45,818 bases of DNA from Gammaproteobacteria bacterium (GCA_021156165.1 JAJNBM010000006.1:1-45818); one strand, 5' to 3'. Shown: positions 17,313 through 27,661, counted from the stretch's first letter. Translations and numbers: made by a program. The notes: generated from the sequence alone by a model not told the origin.

Positions 17313-18186
17313 AGATACTGCCCATAACACTGCGAATCTGCTGCAACTCCAAGCACAAATTCGCCCAGGCAGGAATGCCATTATCGCATTCTAATACCGT
17401 GGGTTTCACTCCATGACAAGCATAGGTATAGTTTAAGAGTGTCCAAACCGGATCCGGCACCGGATAATGGTGTGTATCTATGATGATATTGGCATTTGCA
17501 TCGTCATGATGTAAATTAAAGTCTGTTAATAATTGTTTTTGGTGACCCGCCACATGCAAATACACAATGCGTTCGCTGGGCATGGCCTTAATAAATTGGT
17601 TTGCATTGTCATTGTGGTTCACACAATTAACATACACATTATTGACATCTAGCAATAAATCACAATCCGCTTCGTTTAAAACGGCAGTGATAAATTCTGC
17701 TTCCGTTAATTCATTATCCAATTGCGTATAATAACTGATATTTTCAATGGCAATGCGGCGTTGCAAATAATCTTGCACCGTTTGTATACGGTGTGCGACA
17801 TGCATAACGGTATCACTGTTAAAAGGCAGCGGCAATAAATCGTATAATAAGCCTTGCTCGTCGCCACTAAAACTTAAATGTTCACTATAACAAGCGATTT
17901 TATACTGTTCTAAAAAAATTTTTAACGAATCTAAAAAAGTAAAATCCAGCGGCGCTGTGCCCCCTAACGATAAAGACAAGCCATGACTATACCAGGTAAA
18001 ATGCGCGGCGAACTCATCTAGATATTGTTTTTTTATTCCGCCCATACCGCACCAATTTTCTGGCGCTATCTCTAAAATGGTGCAGGGTGCGTTTTGCGTT
18101 GTTAGACTTTGCTTTAGAGGTGATAATAAGGCTTGGCGTAGACCAAGCCCTATTGCGTTAGAAAGATCGCTATTTAGGTGCGCCAC
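17305..18186 (-). CDS. DUF692 (MbnB/BufB/HvfB-like) multinuclear iron RiPP-modifying enzyme
   Basis: 293 residues from the GTG at 18186 (start VAHLNSDLSNAIGLGLR). TIM-barrel metalloenzyme family that turns Cys residues of a precursor into copper-binding heterocycles (oxazolone/thioamide or thiooxazole). Candidate metal ligands are all in place: EIAPENW (about E43), SHGLSLSLGG (H68), CYSEHLSFSG (H103), AIENISYY (E148), LLLDVNNVYVN (D180, N182-183), VYLHVAGHQ (H211, H215), IIDTHHYPVPDPVW (D237, H239) and TVLECDNG (E266). The longer frame to 18258 runs over the precursor gene; the GTG chosen overlaps that gene's last 17 bases and agrees with the usual family start. Confidence 0.9.
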   Translation of the reverse strand: MAHLNSDLSNAIGLGLRQALLSPLKQSLTTQNAPCTILEIAPENWCGMGGIKKQYLDEFAAHFTWYSHGLSLSLGGTAPLDFTFLDSLKIFLEQYKIACYSEHLSFSGDEQGLLYDLLPLPFNSDTVMHVAHRIQTVQDYLQRRIAIENISYYTQLDNELTEAEFITAVLNEADCDLLLDVNNVYVNCVNHNDNANQFIKAMPSERIVYLHVAGHQKQLLTDFNLHHDDANANIIIDTHHYPVPDPVWTLLNYTYACHGVKPTVLECDNGIPAWANLCLELQQIRSVMGSIYV

Positions 18187-18442
18187 TGCATTTACCTGCA
18201 GCACATTTTCCACCAGCGCATTTGCCTTCGGTTGTCTTATCGCTGCTCTTAGCTTCATTTGCCTTATTGACTTCTTCTTTAGGAGGCTTAGTGGGCGTTA
18301 CATCAGAGCTAGGTGGGGTGGGTGCAACTACTGGCGCCCCTGTACTTGTATTGGCGGCATCGCTGCTCGTTGTATCTGCCGCAAAAGCCGCTGTACTTAA
18401 AAAGACACTCGCACCCAAAGCAATTAGCATTTTCTTATTCAT
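18170..18442 (-). CDS. Bufferin/HvfA-type secreted Cys-repeat precursor peptide
   Basis: 90 residues. A Sec signal (MNKKMLIALGASVFLSTAAF, cut near AFA-AD), a low-complexity Thr/Ser/Pro and Lys/Glu middle (24-71), and a C-terminal core with three Cys at a five-residue period: EGKCA, GKCAA, GKCSG (C75, C80, C85). This matches the EGKC-type cores of HvfA/BufA peptides whose Cys are modified by the DUF692-DUF2063 pair and that bind copper in the periplasm. GAGGAG lies 7 bases before the ATG. Next downstream is the overlapping DUF692 gene. Calling it a bufferin rests on neighbourhood plus motif; the modification itself is inferred. Confidence 0.88.
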   Translation of the reverse strand: MNKKMLIALGASVFLSTAAFAADTTSSDAANTSTGAPVVAPTPPSSDVTPTKPPKEEVNKANEAKSSDKTTEGKCAGGKCAAGKCSGAPK

Positions 18443-18633
18443 TATAAACTCCTCAGTTATTATTATTAAATTGTAGTTTGAGCTAAAATTAACCAGATTG
18501 ATGCTCTAGCCATTTAGTTCGCTTACAAATGGCGAGTATACCATATCACAAAGCACGAGTACTTCCCTTCCAACTTACGATGTAATTTTGACCAAAAGTA
18601 GCTAAGTTGTTCTTGCCTAAAGGAGGGTGAAAA

Positions 18634-18653
18634 CTGGAAGCCTGCCTTCCAAT
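18634..18653. repeat. Short hairpin between the precursor gene and tRNA-Leu
   Basis: TGGAAG, a 5-base loop, CTTCCA, followed by ATTTT on the plus strand. It might be a weak terminator ahead of the tRNA promoter. Nothing else is evident in 18443-18683. Confidence 0.35.
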
Positions 18654-18683
18654 TTTCGCGGTATTGTGCGATAAAAACTACAA

Positions 18684-18712
18684 TTGACAACTCGGCCCCT
18701 CCACGCTAGTAT
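18684..18712 (+). promoter_or_regulatory. tRNA-Leu promoter
   Basis: TTGACA (18684-18689), exactly 17 bases, TAGTAT (18707-18712), ten bases before the tRNA. Near-consensus, as expected for a stable RNA. Confidence 0.85.
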
Positions 18713-18722
18713 CCCAGCCTAA

Positions 18723-18809
18723 GCCGAGGTGGTGAAATTGGTAGACACGCAAGTTTCAGGTACTTGTGGGGGTAACTCTGTGGAGGTTCGAGTCCTCTCC
18801 TCGGCACCA
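18723..18809 (+). tRNA. tRNA-Leu (anticodon CAG)
   Basis: GCCGAGG acceptor pairs with CCTCGGC, followed by A and an encoded CCA. D-arm contains TGGTAGAC; the anticodon stem CAAGT/ACTTG holds the loop TTCAGGT with anticodon CAG; a long variable arm (class II) and the T-arm GAGGTTCGAGTCCTC follow. Reads CUG codons. 87 bases including CCA. Confidence 0.95.
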
Positions 18810-18843
18810 TGGGCATTCCATTAAGCTAATCTCAACATGGTTA

Positions 18844-18882
18844 TCGTAGGGGCAGGTCGCCGTGGCCATAGACGTCCAGCCC
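18844..18882. repeat. Degenerate REP-like element, copy 3
   Basis: CGTAGGGGCAGGTCGCCGTGGCC: the left half of the family only. With copy 4 it fills most of the 343-base gap between the tRNA and the next gene; no gene is evident there. Confidence 0.55.
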
Positions 18883-18975
18883 AAATTCAGATCTTGTTCG
18901 TAATAGATTGAAATATAATAGAAAAATTGGCCGCATAGCGTAAAATCTTTTTAAAGACGTCCCCTCAGCCTTTTC

Positions 18976-19033
18976 GTAGGGGCAGGCCCCTGTGCCTGCC
19001 TTACATAGACAGCCACAGGGGGTTCTCCTGCGG
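18976..19033. repeat. REP-like palindromic element, copy 4
   Basis: GTAGGGGCAGGCCCCTGTGC, then CAGCCACAGGGGG and TTCTCCTGCGG; full-length with a slightly decayed right end. Confidence 0.8.
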
Positions 19034-19152
19034 CCGAGCGTCGTTTCCTCTATCATTATAGAGCTTAAGCGAATGCCTCAGAAAAACCCATAGCTATTTC
19101 GCCCCTTTTCTGCTAAAATCGCGCCATCTTTCCACCACTGTAGAGATCCCCT

Positions 19153-20469
19153 ATGCAACACCCTTTACCCCCGAAAAAAGACTCTTTTTTGGCCTGGTTA
19201 GTCGTACTCTCTGCCGCTTTGTTCTTCTGCTACGAATTCATACAAATGAATATGTTCGACGCCATTAATAGCGAGCTGATGCGCTCTTTTAACTTAAATG
19301 CGACTCAAATCAGTAACTTATCCTCATCCTTTTTCTGGGCCGATATGTTGTTTGTATTTCCGGCAGGATTATTACTTGATCGCTATTCAACGCGGCTGAT
19401 ACTTTTGATCATGATGGGTTCTTGCGTAGTAGGGACCTTTTTATTTGCAGGCGCACACAGCTTTGGCTTTGCATTAGCCACCCATTTCTTCGTAGGCATA
19501 GGCGATGCGTTTGGCTTCTTATGTGCGTTAATCTTAGCCTCGCGCTGGTTTCATACCGACCGCCAAGCACTGATCACGGGCGTCATCGTTACCTTTGCCA
19601 TGGTGGGTGGCGTGATTGCCCATACCCCTGTGGCTTATTTGGTTACGCAGTTGGGTTGGCGCCAAGCCATGATTGTGAACGGCTTCTTAGGGATAGCCTT
19701 ATGGGTGTTAATGTGGTTATTCGTTCAAGATCAACCCAAACATGCGACCTTAACGCATAAAGAGATGATTAAAAACCATCCTTTCTTACCAGGCTTGTGG
19801 CTTGCCTTACGTAACTTTCAAAACTGGGCCGCAGGCCTTTACACCGGTCTGACCAATTTACCCTTAATGGTGATTGGTGGTTTGTGGGGCGATACCTTTT
19901 TACGACAAGTACATCATTTCGACACCGCCAGCGCAACGACGATTTCATCCATGTTATTTATGGGTACTATCTTCGGTTCACCTTTCTTTGGCAAACTATC
20001 TGACAAAATCCAAAACCGTCGTGGGCCTATGTTTATAGGTGCCGCTGTTTCGCTCTTATTATCGGTTATCATGATTTATGGTCACTATGATAATTTTTGG
20101 TTAGCCGCCACTTTGTTTTTTGCCTTAGGTTTTAGCACCAGTTGCCAAATATTAGGTTATCCTATTATCACCGCCAGCAATCCAGCGCATCTAACCGGTA
20201 CGGCCTTAGGCTTGTCTGCCAGCATCATCATGTCCAGTGCTGCCTTGTGCCAGCAATTTTTTGGCTCCTGGTTAGATAAATTATCCAATGGACAAATGAT
20301 TAATGGCTTGGCCTTTTACTCCGACAAAATGTTTCAGACCAGCATGCTCGTATTTCCAGTTACGCTGCTTTTGAGTGTGCTATTGGTTATATGGATAAAA
20401 GAGCCCAAGCACGAAAAAAAAAATAATTTTGCTCCCCCAAACTTAAACCCATTGACCACTGGAGAATAA
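19153..20469 (+). CDS. MFS transporter, first of a tandem pair
   Basis: 438 residues, about 12 helices. Starts with a polar MQHPLPPKKDS then helix 1 WLVVLSAALFFCYEFIQMNM. Motif A variant: GLLLDRYSTRLIL (about 76-88); the second-half copy is GKLSDKIQNRRGP. The fold and the FFCYEFIQM opening are shared with the next gene, which is clearly a paralogue. Carriers of this type are abundant in Legionella and Coxiella, where some take up amino acids or other host nutrients. Substrate unknown. The stop is followed directly by the ATG of the second copy, so the two form one transcript. Confidence 0.9.
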   Translation: MQHPLPPKKDSFLAWLVVLSAALFFCYEFIQMNMFDAINSELMRSFNLNATQISNLSSSFFWADMLFVFPAGLLLDRYSTRLILLIMMGSCVVGTFLFAGAHSFGFALATHFFVGIGDAFGFLCALILASRWFHTDRQALITGVIVTFAMVGGVIAHTPVAYLVTQLGWRQAMIVNGFLGIALWVLMWLFVQDQPKHATLTHKEMIKNHPFLPGLWLALRNFQNWAAGLYTGLTNLPLMVIGGLWGDTFLRQVHHFDTASATTISSMLFMGTIFGSPFFGKLSDKIQNRRGPMFIGAAVSLLLSVIMIYGHYDNFWLAATLFFALGFSTSCQILGYPIITASNPAHLTGTALGLSASIIMSSAALCQQFFGSWLDKLSNGQMINGLAFYSDKMFQTSMLVFPVTLLLSVLLVIWIKEPKHEKKNNFAPPNLNPLTTGE

Positions 20470-21771
20470 ATGGTGATGATAGCTAAAACACATCCAAAAC
20501 AACCGCACGAATTACGCTCTTGGTTAGTTTGCCTTTCTGCGGCTTCTTTTTTCCTGTATGAGTTTATACAAATGCTGTGTTTAAATTCGATGAATAGTGA
20601 TGTGAGAGCGGATTTTCATATCAGCGCTACAGAGCTGGGTTGGCTGTCCTCCGTTTATTTTATCTCTAACGTGTTATTTCTATTTCCTGCTGGGCAATTA
20701 ATTGATCGCTATTCAGTGAAACGTTTAATTTTAATATTCATGGCGTTGTGTATCACCGGAACAGTATTATTTTCTCAGACTACAGACTTCGGCTTAGCTT
20801 TATTTTTTAGATTTATCACGGGCATAGGCAGCGCCTTTTGCTTTTTATGCAGCATGCGGTTGGCTTCACGCTGGTTTTTACCTCACCGCATGGCTTTGAT
20901 CAGCGGCAGCATTGTCACCATGGCCATGTTAGGCGGTTGGATAGCACAAGCGCCTTTTGCTGCCTTAGTTTCTTTAGTAGGCTGGCGTCATGCTTTGTTG
21001 TTTGATGCCGCATTTGGCGTATTATTATGGCTCAGCATCCTCTTAATAGTGCGTGAATATCCGCCTGAGGAATTACGTACGTATGAAAGCGATCACAATC
21101 AATTGCATCGGTTAGGCTGGTTAAACAGTATGAAGAAAGCCTACGGCCGCAAACAAAACTGGTTATGCGGCATCTACACTGACTTCATGAATTTACCTAT
21201 CTTCTTATTGGGCGGTTTATGGGGCGGTTTGTATTTAATGCAAATTCAACACTTACCCAAAACTATGGCCACGCATGTCGCAGGCATGTTGTTTTTTGGC
21301 ACCATCATCGGCGCACCTTTGGTAGGTTATATCTCCGATAAATTATCGTCTCGTAAATTGCCTATGTGGATTGGGGCGATTGTCTCTTTGATGTTGATAT
21401 TAATGCTTATTTATCTGCAACTAGATGCCACTACATTAAGCGTCATTTTCTTTTTATTAGGTCTGAGCACCAGCACCCAAGTATTAAGTTATCCTACGGT
21501 AACTGAAAGCAATCCCCATGCTTTAACAGCGATGTCGGTGAGCGTAGTGTCCTTTTGTGTAATTAGCGGCGGCGCTATGTTTGAGCCCTTGTTCGGTTGG
21601 TTAATGGATTTAAAATGGAGCCATACGATTACCAATGGCTTGAGTGTGTATAGCAATACTGATCTGTATCGCGGATTGTTGATCATGCCTGTGGCTTTTA
21701 TATTAGCCGGTTTGATGTTGTTTGGGATTCGTGAGACTTTTTGCAAAATGTTTAATGAAGAAAAAGCGTAA
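20470..21771 (+). CDS. MFS transporter, second of a tandem pair
   Basis: 433 residues. Helix 1 WLVCLSAASFFLYEFIQM aligns with the upstream gene, as do FPAGQLIDRYSVKRLIL, SRWFLPHRMALISGSIVTMAMLGG and the LPIFLLGGLWGG block, so this is a tandem duplication that has since diverged (perhaps half of the residues identical by eye). GGAG six bases before the ATG overlaps the end of the first copy; zero-base spacing suggests coupled translation. Possibly the pair works on related substrates or as a heterodimer. Its TAA stop lies inside a REP-like repeat. Confidence 0.9.
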   Translation: MVMIAKTHPKQPHELRSWLVCLSAASFFLYEFIQMLCLNSMNSDVRADFHISATELGWLSSVYFISNVLFLFPAGQLIDRYSVKRLILIFMALCITGTVLFSQTTDFGLALFFRFITGIGSAFCFLCSMRLASRWFLPHRMALISGSIVTMAMLGGWIAQAPFAALVSLVGWRHALLFDAAFGVLLWLSILLIVREYPPEELRTYESDHNQLHRLGWLNSMKKAYGRKQNWLCGIYTDFMNLPIFLLGGLWGGLYLMQIQHLPKTMATHVAGMLFFGTIIGAPLVGYISDKLSSRKLPMWIGAIVSLMLILMLIYLQLDATTLSVIFFLLGLSTSTQVLSYPTVTESNPHALTAMSVSVVSFCVISGGAMFEPLFGWLMDLKWSHTITNGLSVYSNTDLYRGLLIMPVAFILAGLMLFGIRETFCKMFNEEKA

Positions 21772-21826
21772 GGGCAGGCCCCCGTGGTTGCCCTAGTAGA
21801 GCAGGCACAGTGGCCTGCCCCTGCAT
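21768..21826. repeat. REP-like palindromic element, copy 5
   Basis: GTAAGGGCAGGCCCCCGTGG to GTGGCCTGCCCCTGC. It begins inside the stop codon of the second MFS gene and lies between convergent genes, so it may act as a transcript end. Confidence 0.75.
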
Positions 21827-21848
21827 TTTACCCAACAACATACAAAAA

Positions 21849-22442
21849 CTACATCGCCTCTAACTTTTCTTTGCACTGCTCTAATTGAAATTGATATAAG
21901 ATCGCGCGCGATTGCACTCGCTGCGCGTAATGAATCAACCAAGTCTGGCTATTGTAAGTGCCTCTAGAATAACCGCCCCAACCCTCATGATAAGCCAAAT
22001 ATTGTGCGTAAGCATCTTGATAAGCAATTCCCAATTGACGATGGGATTGGTAACAGTACCAGCCTACGAAGTCCGAGGCATCGCCAAAATTATTGCGCTG
22101 CGCCCGCCAATTGCCGCTGCTCCTTTTATAGTCTGCCCAGGCGCCATCTAGGGCTTGTGAATAGCTATAGGCTGTGGTTGGACGGCCCAACGGGATAAAT
22201 AAAAAATAACGCCGTGGAGGCCTAGCTTCTTTCTTAAAAGCCGACTCATGATACATAATTGCCATTTGCACCGCGATAGGCACACCCCATTTGTCTTCAG
22301 TCTTTTGTGTGGCTTTATACCAATCTGGAAATTCGCGGAATATAAGACACATATCATTAGGTTGAGAGGGCACTCTAGCCGCACACGCGGCCAGCAATAA
22401 TATGACTATAATGGTCGCAGCGTATTGGAATATCCTTTTCAT
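21849..22442 (-). CDS. Lipoprotein with lysozyme-like (transglycosylase SLT-type) domain
   Basis: 197 residues. Lipoprotein signal with lipobox LLAAC (Cys20). After the signal, PIAVQMAIMYHESAFK (Glu about 66) is the E-S catalytic turn of lytic transglycosylases; the later SYSQALDGAWADYKRSSGNW and FVGWY...AYLAYHEGWGGYSRGTY match the Ala-Tyr/Glu-Gly-tyrosine blocks seen in SLT-type domains. Likely cleaves peptidoglycan from the inner face of the outer membrane. It ends the glmU-glmS line (2 bases after the glmS stop), which links it to cell-wall metabolism. Catalysis is not proven by sequence. Confidence 0.8.
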   Translation of the reverse strand: MKRIFQYAATIIVILLLAACAARVPSQPNDMCLIFREFPDWYKATQKTEDKWGVPIAVQMAIMYHESAFKKEARPPRRYFLFIPLGRPTTAYSYSQALDGAWADYKRSSGNWRAQRNNFGDASDFVGWYCYQSHRQLGIAYQDAYAQYLAYHEGWGGYSRGTYNSQTWLIHYAQRVQSRAILYQFQLEQCKEKLEAM

Positions 22443-22443
22443 A

Positions 22444-24270
22444 TTACTCCACGGTTACGGATTTCGCCAAATTACGCGGTTGATCTACATCGGTTCCTTT
22501 GATTACCGCGACATGATAAGCCAATAACTGCATCGGAATGGTATAAATAATCGGCGCAATAAGGGGATGGACCGTGGGTAAATAAAACACCGTAATTCCT
22601 TCTTCGTTTTTAATAGTATTTCCTTTCTCGGAAAAAACATACAATTGGCCGCCGCGGGCGCGTACTTCTTGTAAATTAGAGGACAATTTCTCCAATAGTT
22701 GATCACTAGGCGCCACCGCAAACACGGGCATGGTTTTATCCACTAAAGCCAATGGACCATGTTTTAATTCGCCAGCCGCGTAAGATTCAGCATGTATATA
22801 AGAAATTTCTTTTAATTTTAAGGCACCTTCCATGGCTATAGGATAGGACGCACCTCGTCCTAAAAATAAGGCGTGCTCTTTATCCGCTAATGCAGGTGCA
22901 AAGTTTTGAATGGCTAAATCTATTTTTAAAGTTTCTAACATGAGTTTGGGTAAGTGTAAAATCACTTGGATTAAACTTTGTTCCGTGGCCACATCTAGGC
23001 CACGTTTCTTTGCCAATACCATCGTTAACAGCAATAATCCCACCAATTGCGTCGTAAAGGCTTTAGTCGAGGCTACACCGACTTCTATGCCTGCACGCGT
23101 CATGAACACCAAGTCGGCCTCACGTACCATGGTGCTTTCCGCTACATTGCAAATGGCCAATGTCGCCAAATATCCTAATTTTTTGGCTTGTGTTAACGCC
23201 GCTAAGGTATCCGCTGTTTCACCCGATTGCGAGATAACGACAAAGAGAGTATTAGGCGCAATCACTTTTTTGCGATACCTAAATTCACTGGCGACTTCTA
23301 CCTGACAAGCAATACCCGCCCATTCCTCCAACCAATAACGTGCTACTAAACCCGCATGGTAACTGGTGCCGCACGCAACGATCTGAATATTGTGTACTTT
23401 ATCAAAAATAGCATTGGCATTGTCGCCAAAGGCTTCAGCATAAACATGCTGACTAGAGACTCTGCCTTCTAGGGTAGCGCTGATCGCTTGCGATTGCTCG
23501 TAAATTTCTTTTAACATAAAATGTCTATAATGACCGCGAGAAATGGCTTCTGCTGACAACTGAATGGTTCTAATTGGTCTTTCTACTTTTTTACCCTTTG
23601 CATCATAGATGATGGCGCCATCTGTAGTGATATCCGCAATATCGCCTTCTTCTAAGAAAATAAATTGATCCACTACCCCGTTTAGAGCCATAGCATCGGA
23701 AGCTAAAAAAGTTTCGCCATCGCCCAATCCCACTACTAAAGGACAACCGCAACGCACGCCGATTAAACGTTTAGGCTCACGCGCGCTCATAATAACCAAA
23801 GCATACGCACCGGTTAATTGAGCCACTACAGCCATCACGCCAGCTAAAAGATCTTTACCCGAGGACAATTCTTGATGCACCAAATGCACCGCCGTTTCAG
23901 AATCAGTTTCAGATTGGGACTCATAGCCCAAAGTCCTGACTTTTTCACGCAATTCAGTATAATTTTCAATGATACCATTATGCACCAAGGCTACATCTTC
24001 TGACATATGCGGGTGCGCATTATGTTCGCTAGGTTTGCCATGGGTTGCCCAACGCGTGTGTGCAATACCCGTAGAACCCACTATAGGTTCTTGCAGCAAT
24101 AAAGAAGATAACTGTGACACTTTGCCTAGTGCGCGTACGCGATGAATCTCGCCGTTTTCAATTACAGCAATGCCTGCAGAATCATAACCGCGATATTCTA
24201 AACGCCTTAATCCTTCTAATAAGATCGGCGTTATATTACGCTTTGCTACACCTGCGACGATACCACACAT
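22444..24270 (-). CDS. glmS: Glutamine-fructose-6-phosphate aminotransferase (isomerizing)
   Basis: Makes glucosamine-6-phosphate from fructose-6-phosphate and glutamine, the first step to UDP-GlcNAc. 608 residues, normal size. The N-terminal Ntn glutaminase begins at Cys (MCGIVAGVAKRN) with THTRWATHG-like HTRWATHGKPSEHNAHPH; two SIS domains follow (VACGTSYHAG, SQSGETADTLAAL) and the C-terminus AKSVTVE is that of the family. The ATG follows the glmU stop without a gap, so they are coupled. No glmS ribozyme-like structure is expected in this lineage, and none is seen. Confidence 0.98.
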   Translation of the reverse strand: MCGIVAGVAKRNITPILLEGLRRLEYRGYDSAGIAVIENGEIHRVRALGKVSQLSSLLLQEPIVGSTGIAHTRWATHGKPSEHNAHPHMSEDVALVHNGIIENYTELREKVRTLGYESQSETDSETAVHLVHQELSSGKDLLAGVMAVVAQLTGAYALVIMSAREPKRLIGVRCGCPLVVGLGDGETFLASDAMALNGVVDQFIFLEEGDIADITTDGAIIYDAKGKKVERPIRTIQLSAEAISRGHYRHFMLKEIYEQSQAISATLEGRVSSQHVYAEAFGDNANAIFDKVHNIQIVACGTSYHAGLVARYWLEEWAGIACQVEVASEFRYRKKVIAPNTLFVVISQSGETADTLAALTQAKKLGYLATLAICNVAESTMVREADLVFMTRAGIEVGVASTKAFTTQLVGLLLLTMVLAKKRGLDVATEQSLIQVILHLPKLMLETLKIDLAIQNFAPALADKEHALFLGRGASYPIAMEGALKLKEISYIHAESYAAGELKHGPLALVDKTMPVFAVAPSDQLLEKLSSNLQEVRARGGQLYVFSEKGNTIKNEEGITVFYLPTVHPLIAPIIYTIPMQLLAYHVAVIKGTDVDQPRNLAKSVTVE

Positions 24271-25650
24271 TTAATTTTCTTCCTCTCTTTGCGGCCGTTC
24301 CCAATTTTCAACCACGATCTGTTGTTTACGGCAAAATGTTAATTGATTGGCTGGCACATCTTTAGTGATGGTTGAACCTGCGCCTACGGTAGCGCCTTCG
24401 CCTACCGTTACCGGTGCCACCAATTGTGTGTCGGAACCTATAAAAGCACGGTCGCCGATAATGGTTTGGTGTTTATTGACACCATCATAATTACAGGTAA
24501 TAGTCCCCGCCCCTATATTCACATCCTTGCCTATAGTCGCATCTCCTATATACGTTAAATGATTTACTTTTGACGCTATGCCGATGGTTGATTTTTTCAC
24601 TTCTACGAAATTGCCTATACCGGCTTTTTCTTTTAAGACCGTTTCCGGACGCAATCTCGCAAAAGGACCTACGGTACAATCATTGCCAATGATGCTGTCT
24701 TCTAAGATACAATTTTCTTTAATGATGACATCATCCCCAACAATGCAATTGCGTATCACTGTATTCGCGCCAATTTGCACCCTATCGCCTAACTGCACTT
24801 TACCTTCTAATATTACGTTGATATCAACGACCACATCGATACCAAATTGAACTGTACCGCGCAAATCAAAGCGATTGGGATCACGTAAAATTAACCCTCG
24901 CAATAATAATGCTTCCGCTTGGCAGCTTTGAAAATAACGCTCTTGCTGCGCCAATTGTTTTTTATCATTAATACCTTGTGCTTGTTGTGGATGTTGCAAG
25001 CGCACCGTAGTAACCGCGCAGCCATCGGCCAAAGCCAATGCCGGTAATTCTGTTAAATAATATTCCCCTTGGGCATTATTATTGCCCAGACGCTGCAACC
25101 ATTGCGCCATTTGTGTAGTAGGCGCGCACAATATGCCAGTAAAAATTTCGTTTAAATGCAATTCCTCAGCACTGGCATCTTTCTCTTCGACTATACGCAA
25201 AAACAAACCATTATTATCACGCACTACTCGACCCAAACCACGTGGATCTGTAAACTCAGAAACTAATATCGCCATGCCATTTTTAGTCGTACTGTGTATG
25301 ACGGCTTGTAAGCTGTCGCTGGAAATCAAGGGGCCATCGCCAAATAGCACTAGAGTTTTACTGTCGTTATGTAAATGCGGCATTGCTTGTAAAGCTGCGT
25401 GCCCCGTGCCTAATTGAGCTTCTTGCACCACCCATTGTACGGGTAAGTGCGCTAAGGTAGATTGAATGGTGTTGCGCTCATGACCACAGATGACAATGAT
25501 TTTTTGCGGGTTTAAGGTTAAGGCTGTATTGACGACACGTTCTAATAAACTCACATTGGCGATAGTATGCAAAACTTTAGGAATAGCCGAGTTCATACGT
25601 TTGCCTTGACCTGCGGCGAGGATAACGACGTTCAAGTGTGCATTTGCCAT
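24271..25650 (-). CDS. glmU: Bifunctional GlcN-1-P acetyltransferase / GlcNAc-1-P uridyltransferase
   Basis: Last two steps to UDP-GlcNAc, feeding peptidoglycan and lipopolysaccharide. 459 residues. N-terminal Rossmann pyrophosphorylase with VILAAGQGKRMNS (about 9-21) and LFGDGPLIS; then a left-handed beta-helix with hexapeptide repeats (IGANTVIRN, VGPFARLRPETVL, IGNFVEVKKSTIG, LTYIGDATIG, NIGAGTITCNYDG) that carries the acetyltransferase site. Directly upstream of glmS and downstream of the atp operon, the order found in E. coli and many gammaproteobacteria. Confidence 0.98.
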   Translation of the reverse strand: MANAHLNVVILAAGQGKRMNSAIPKVLHTIANVSLLERVVNTALTLNPQKIIVICGHERNTIQSTLAHLPVQWVVQEAQLGTGHAALQAMPHLHNDSKTLVLFGDGPLISSDSLQAVIHSTTKNGMAILVSEFTDPRGLGRVVRDNNGLFLRIVEEKDASAEELHLNEIFTGILCAPTTQMAQWLQRLGNNNAQGEYYLTELPALALADGCAVTTVRLQHPQQAQGINDKKQLAQQERYFQSCQAEALLLRGLILRDPNRFDLRGTVQFGIDVVVDINVILEGKVQLGDRVQIGANTVIRNCIVGDDVIIKENCILEDSIIGNDCTVGPFARLRPETVLKEKAGIGNFVEVKKSTIGIASKVNHLTYIGDATIGKDVNIGAGTITCNYDGVNKHQTIIGDRAFIGSDTQLVAPVTVGEGATVGAGSTITKDVPANQLTFCRKQQIVVENWERPQREEEN

Positions 25651-25684
25651 AGTGTGACCTCAAAATGAAGGCGCGAATTCATAA

Positions 25685-25747
25685 GTAGGGGTAACCTCCC
25701 AGTGGCTGCTGCCCTTGTTTGGGCGGGCACGGGAGCCCGCCCCTACG
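25685..25747. repeat. REP-like palindromic element, copy 6
   Basis: GTAGGGGTAACCTCCCAGTGG to GGGAGCCCGCCCCTACG; full length, with the AGGC core replaced by GGGC on both arms (compensating changes). It lies between atpC and glmU. Confidence 0.8.
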
Positions 25748-25748
25748 A

Positions 25749-25770
25749 ATAGGAGGCCGAAAACTCCTAT
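25749..25770 (-). terminator. Hairpin immediately after atpC
   Basis: On the minus strand ATAGGAG, 8-base loop, CTCCTAT, starting one base after the atpC stop. It has no T-run beyond the loop's TTTT, so it may be a processing or pausing stem and not a true terminator of the atp operon. Confidence 0.45.
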
Positions 25771-25771
25771 G

Positions 25772-26188
25772 CTACTTCTGACGCTTCAGACGTCGTATTA
25801 CTTCCAGGCGCGCAGTTGCTTCCGCCAATTCTGCTAATACTTCCGCATAACTCATATCGGCCGCTTTATCTTTCAGTAATTGTTCGGCATGCTGTTTTGC
25901 CGCTAAAGCCAAGCTTTCATCCAAATCAGCGGCTCTTTCCACAATATCTGCTAACACCGTTATCTTAAAGGGTTGGATCTCGGCGAAACCGCCAGAAACA
26001 TAATAAATTTCTTGCTCATCGCCATTTACTATGCGCACTGGTCCGGGTTTTAATGCCGTCAACAATTGCGCATGGCCGGAAGTAATTCCCAATTCACCCA
26101 TCAACCCCGGCACAGCAATAAGTTCGCCTTTACCCGAAAATAATTTAGCTTCTTGGCTAACGATGTCTACATCTATGGTAAATGCCAT
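25772..26188 (-). CDS. atpC: ATP synthase F1 epsilon subunit
   Basis: 138 residues, as in the family. Beta-sandwich N-terminus (FTIDVDIVSQEAKLFSGKGE, VPGLMGELGITSGHAQLLTAL with the GELGI..gHa hallmark) and a C-terminal two-helix arm rich in Ala, Glu and Arg that can block rotation. Couples gamma rotation to c-ring and regulates ATP hydrolysis. It follows atpD by 19 bases and ends the operon. Confidence 0.98.
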   Translation of the reverse strand: MAFTIDVDIVSQEAKLFSGKGELIAVPGLMGELGITSGHAQLLTALKPGPVRIVNGDEQEIYYVSGGFAEIQPFKITVLADIVERAADLDESLALAAKQHAEQLLKDKAADMSYAEVLAELAEATARLEVIRRLKRQK

Positions 26189-26207
26189 GGGTCACCTACA
26201 CCTTAAA

Positions 26208-27611
<1,404 letters not shown>

Positions 27612-27630
27612 CTATTAAATAACCTATACT

Positions 27631-27659
27631 GCTGGGCAGACACGGGGCCTGCCCTACGA
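27631..27659. repeat. Partial REP-like element, copy 7, between atpG and atpD
   Basis: CTGGGCAGACACGGGGCCTG then CCCTACG: the right half of the family, within the atp transcript. Confidence 0.6.
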
Positions 27660-27661
27660 TA

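Noticed and set aside
18841..19056. 71-codon minus-strand frame with Cys-Gly stretches
   Set aside because: It is read through two REP-like copies; the composition comes from the repeat.
22442..24270. A glmS-type ribozyme or GlmY/GlmZ-like site before glmS
   Set aside because: glmS follows glmU with no gap, so there is no leader to hold one.
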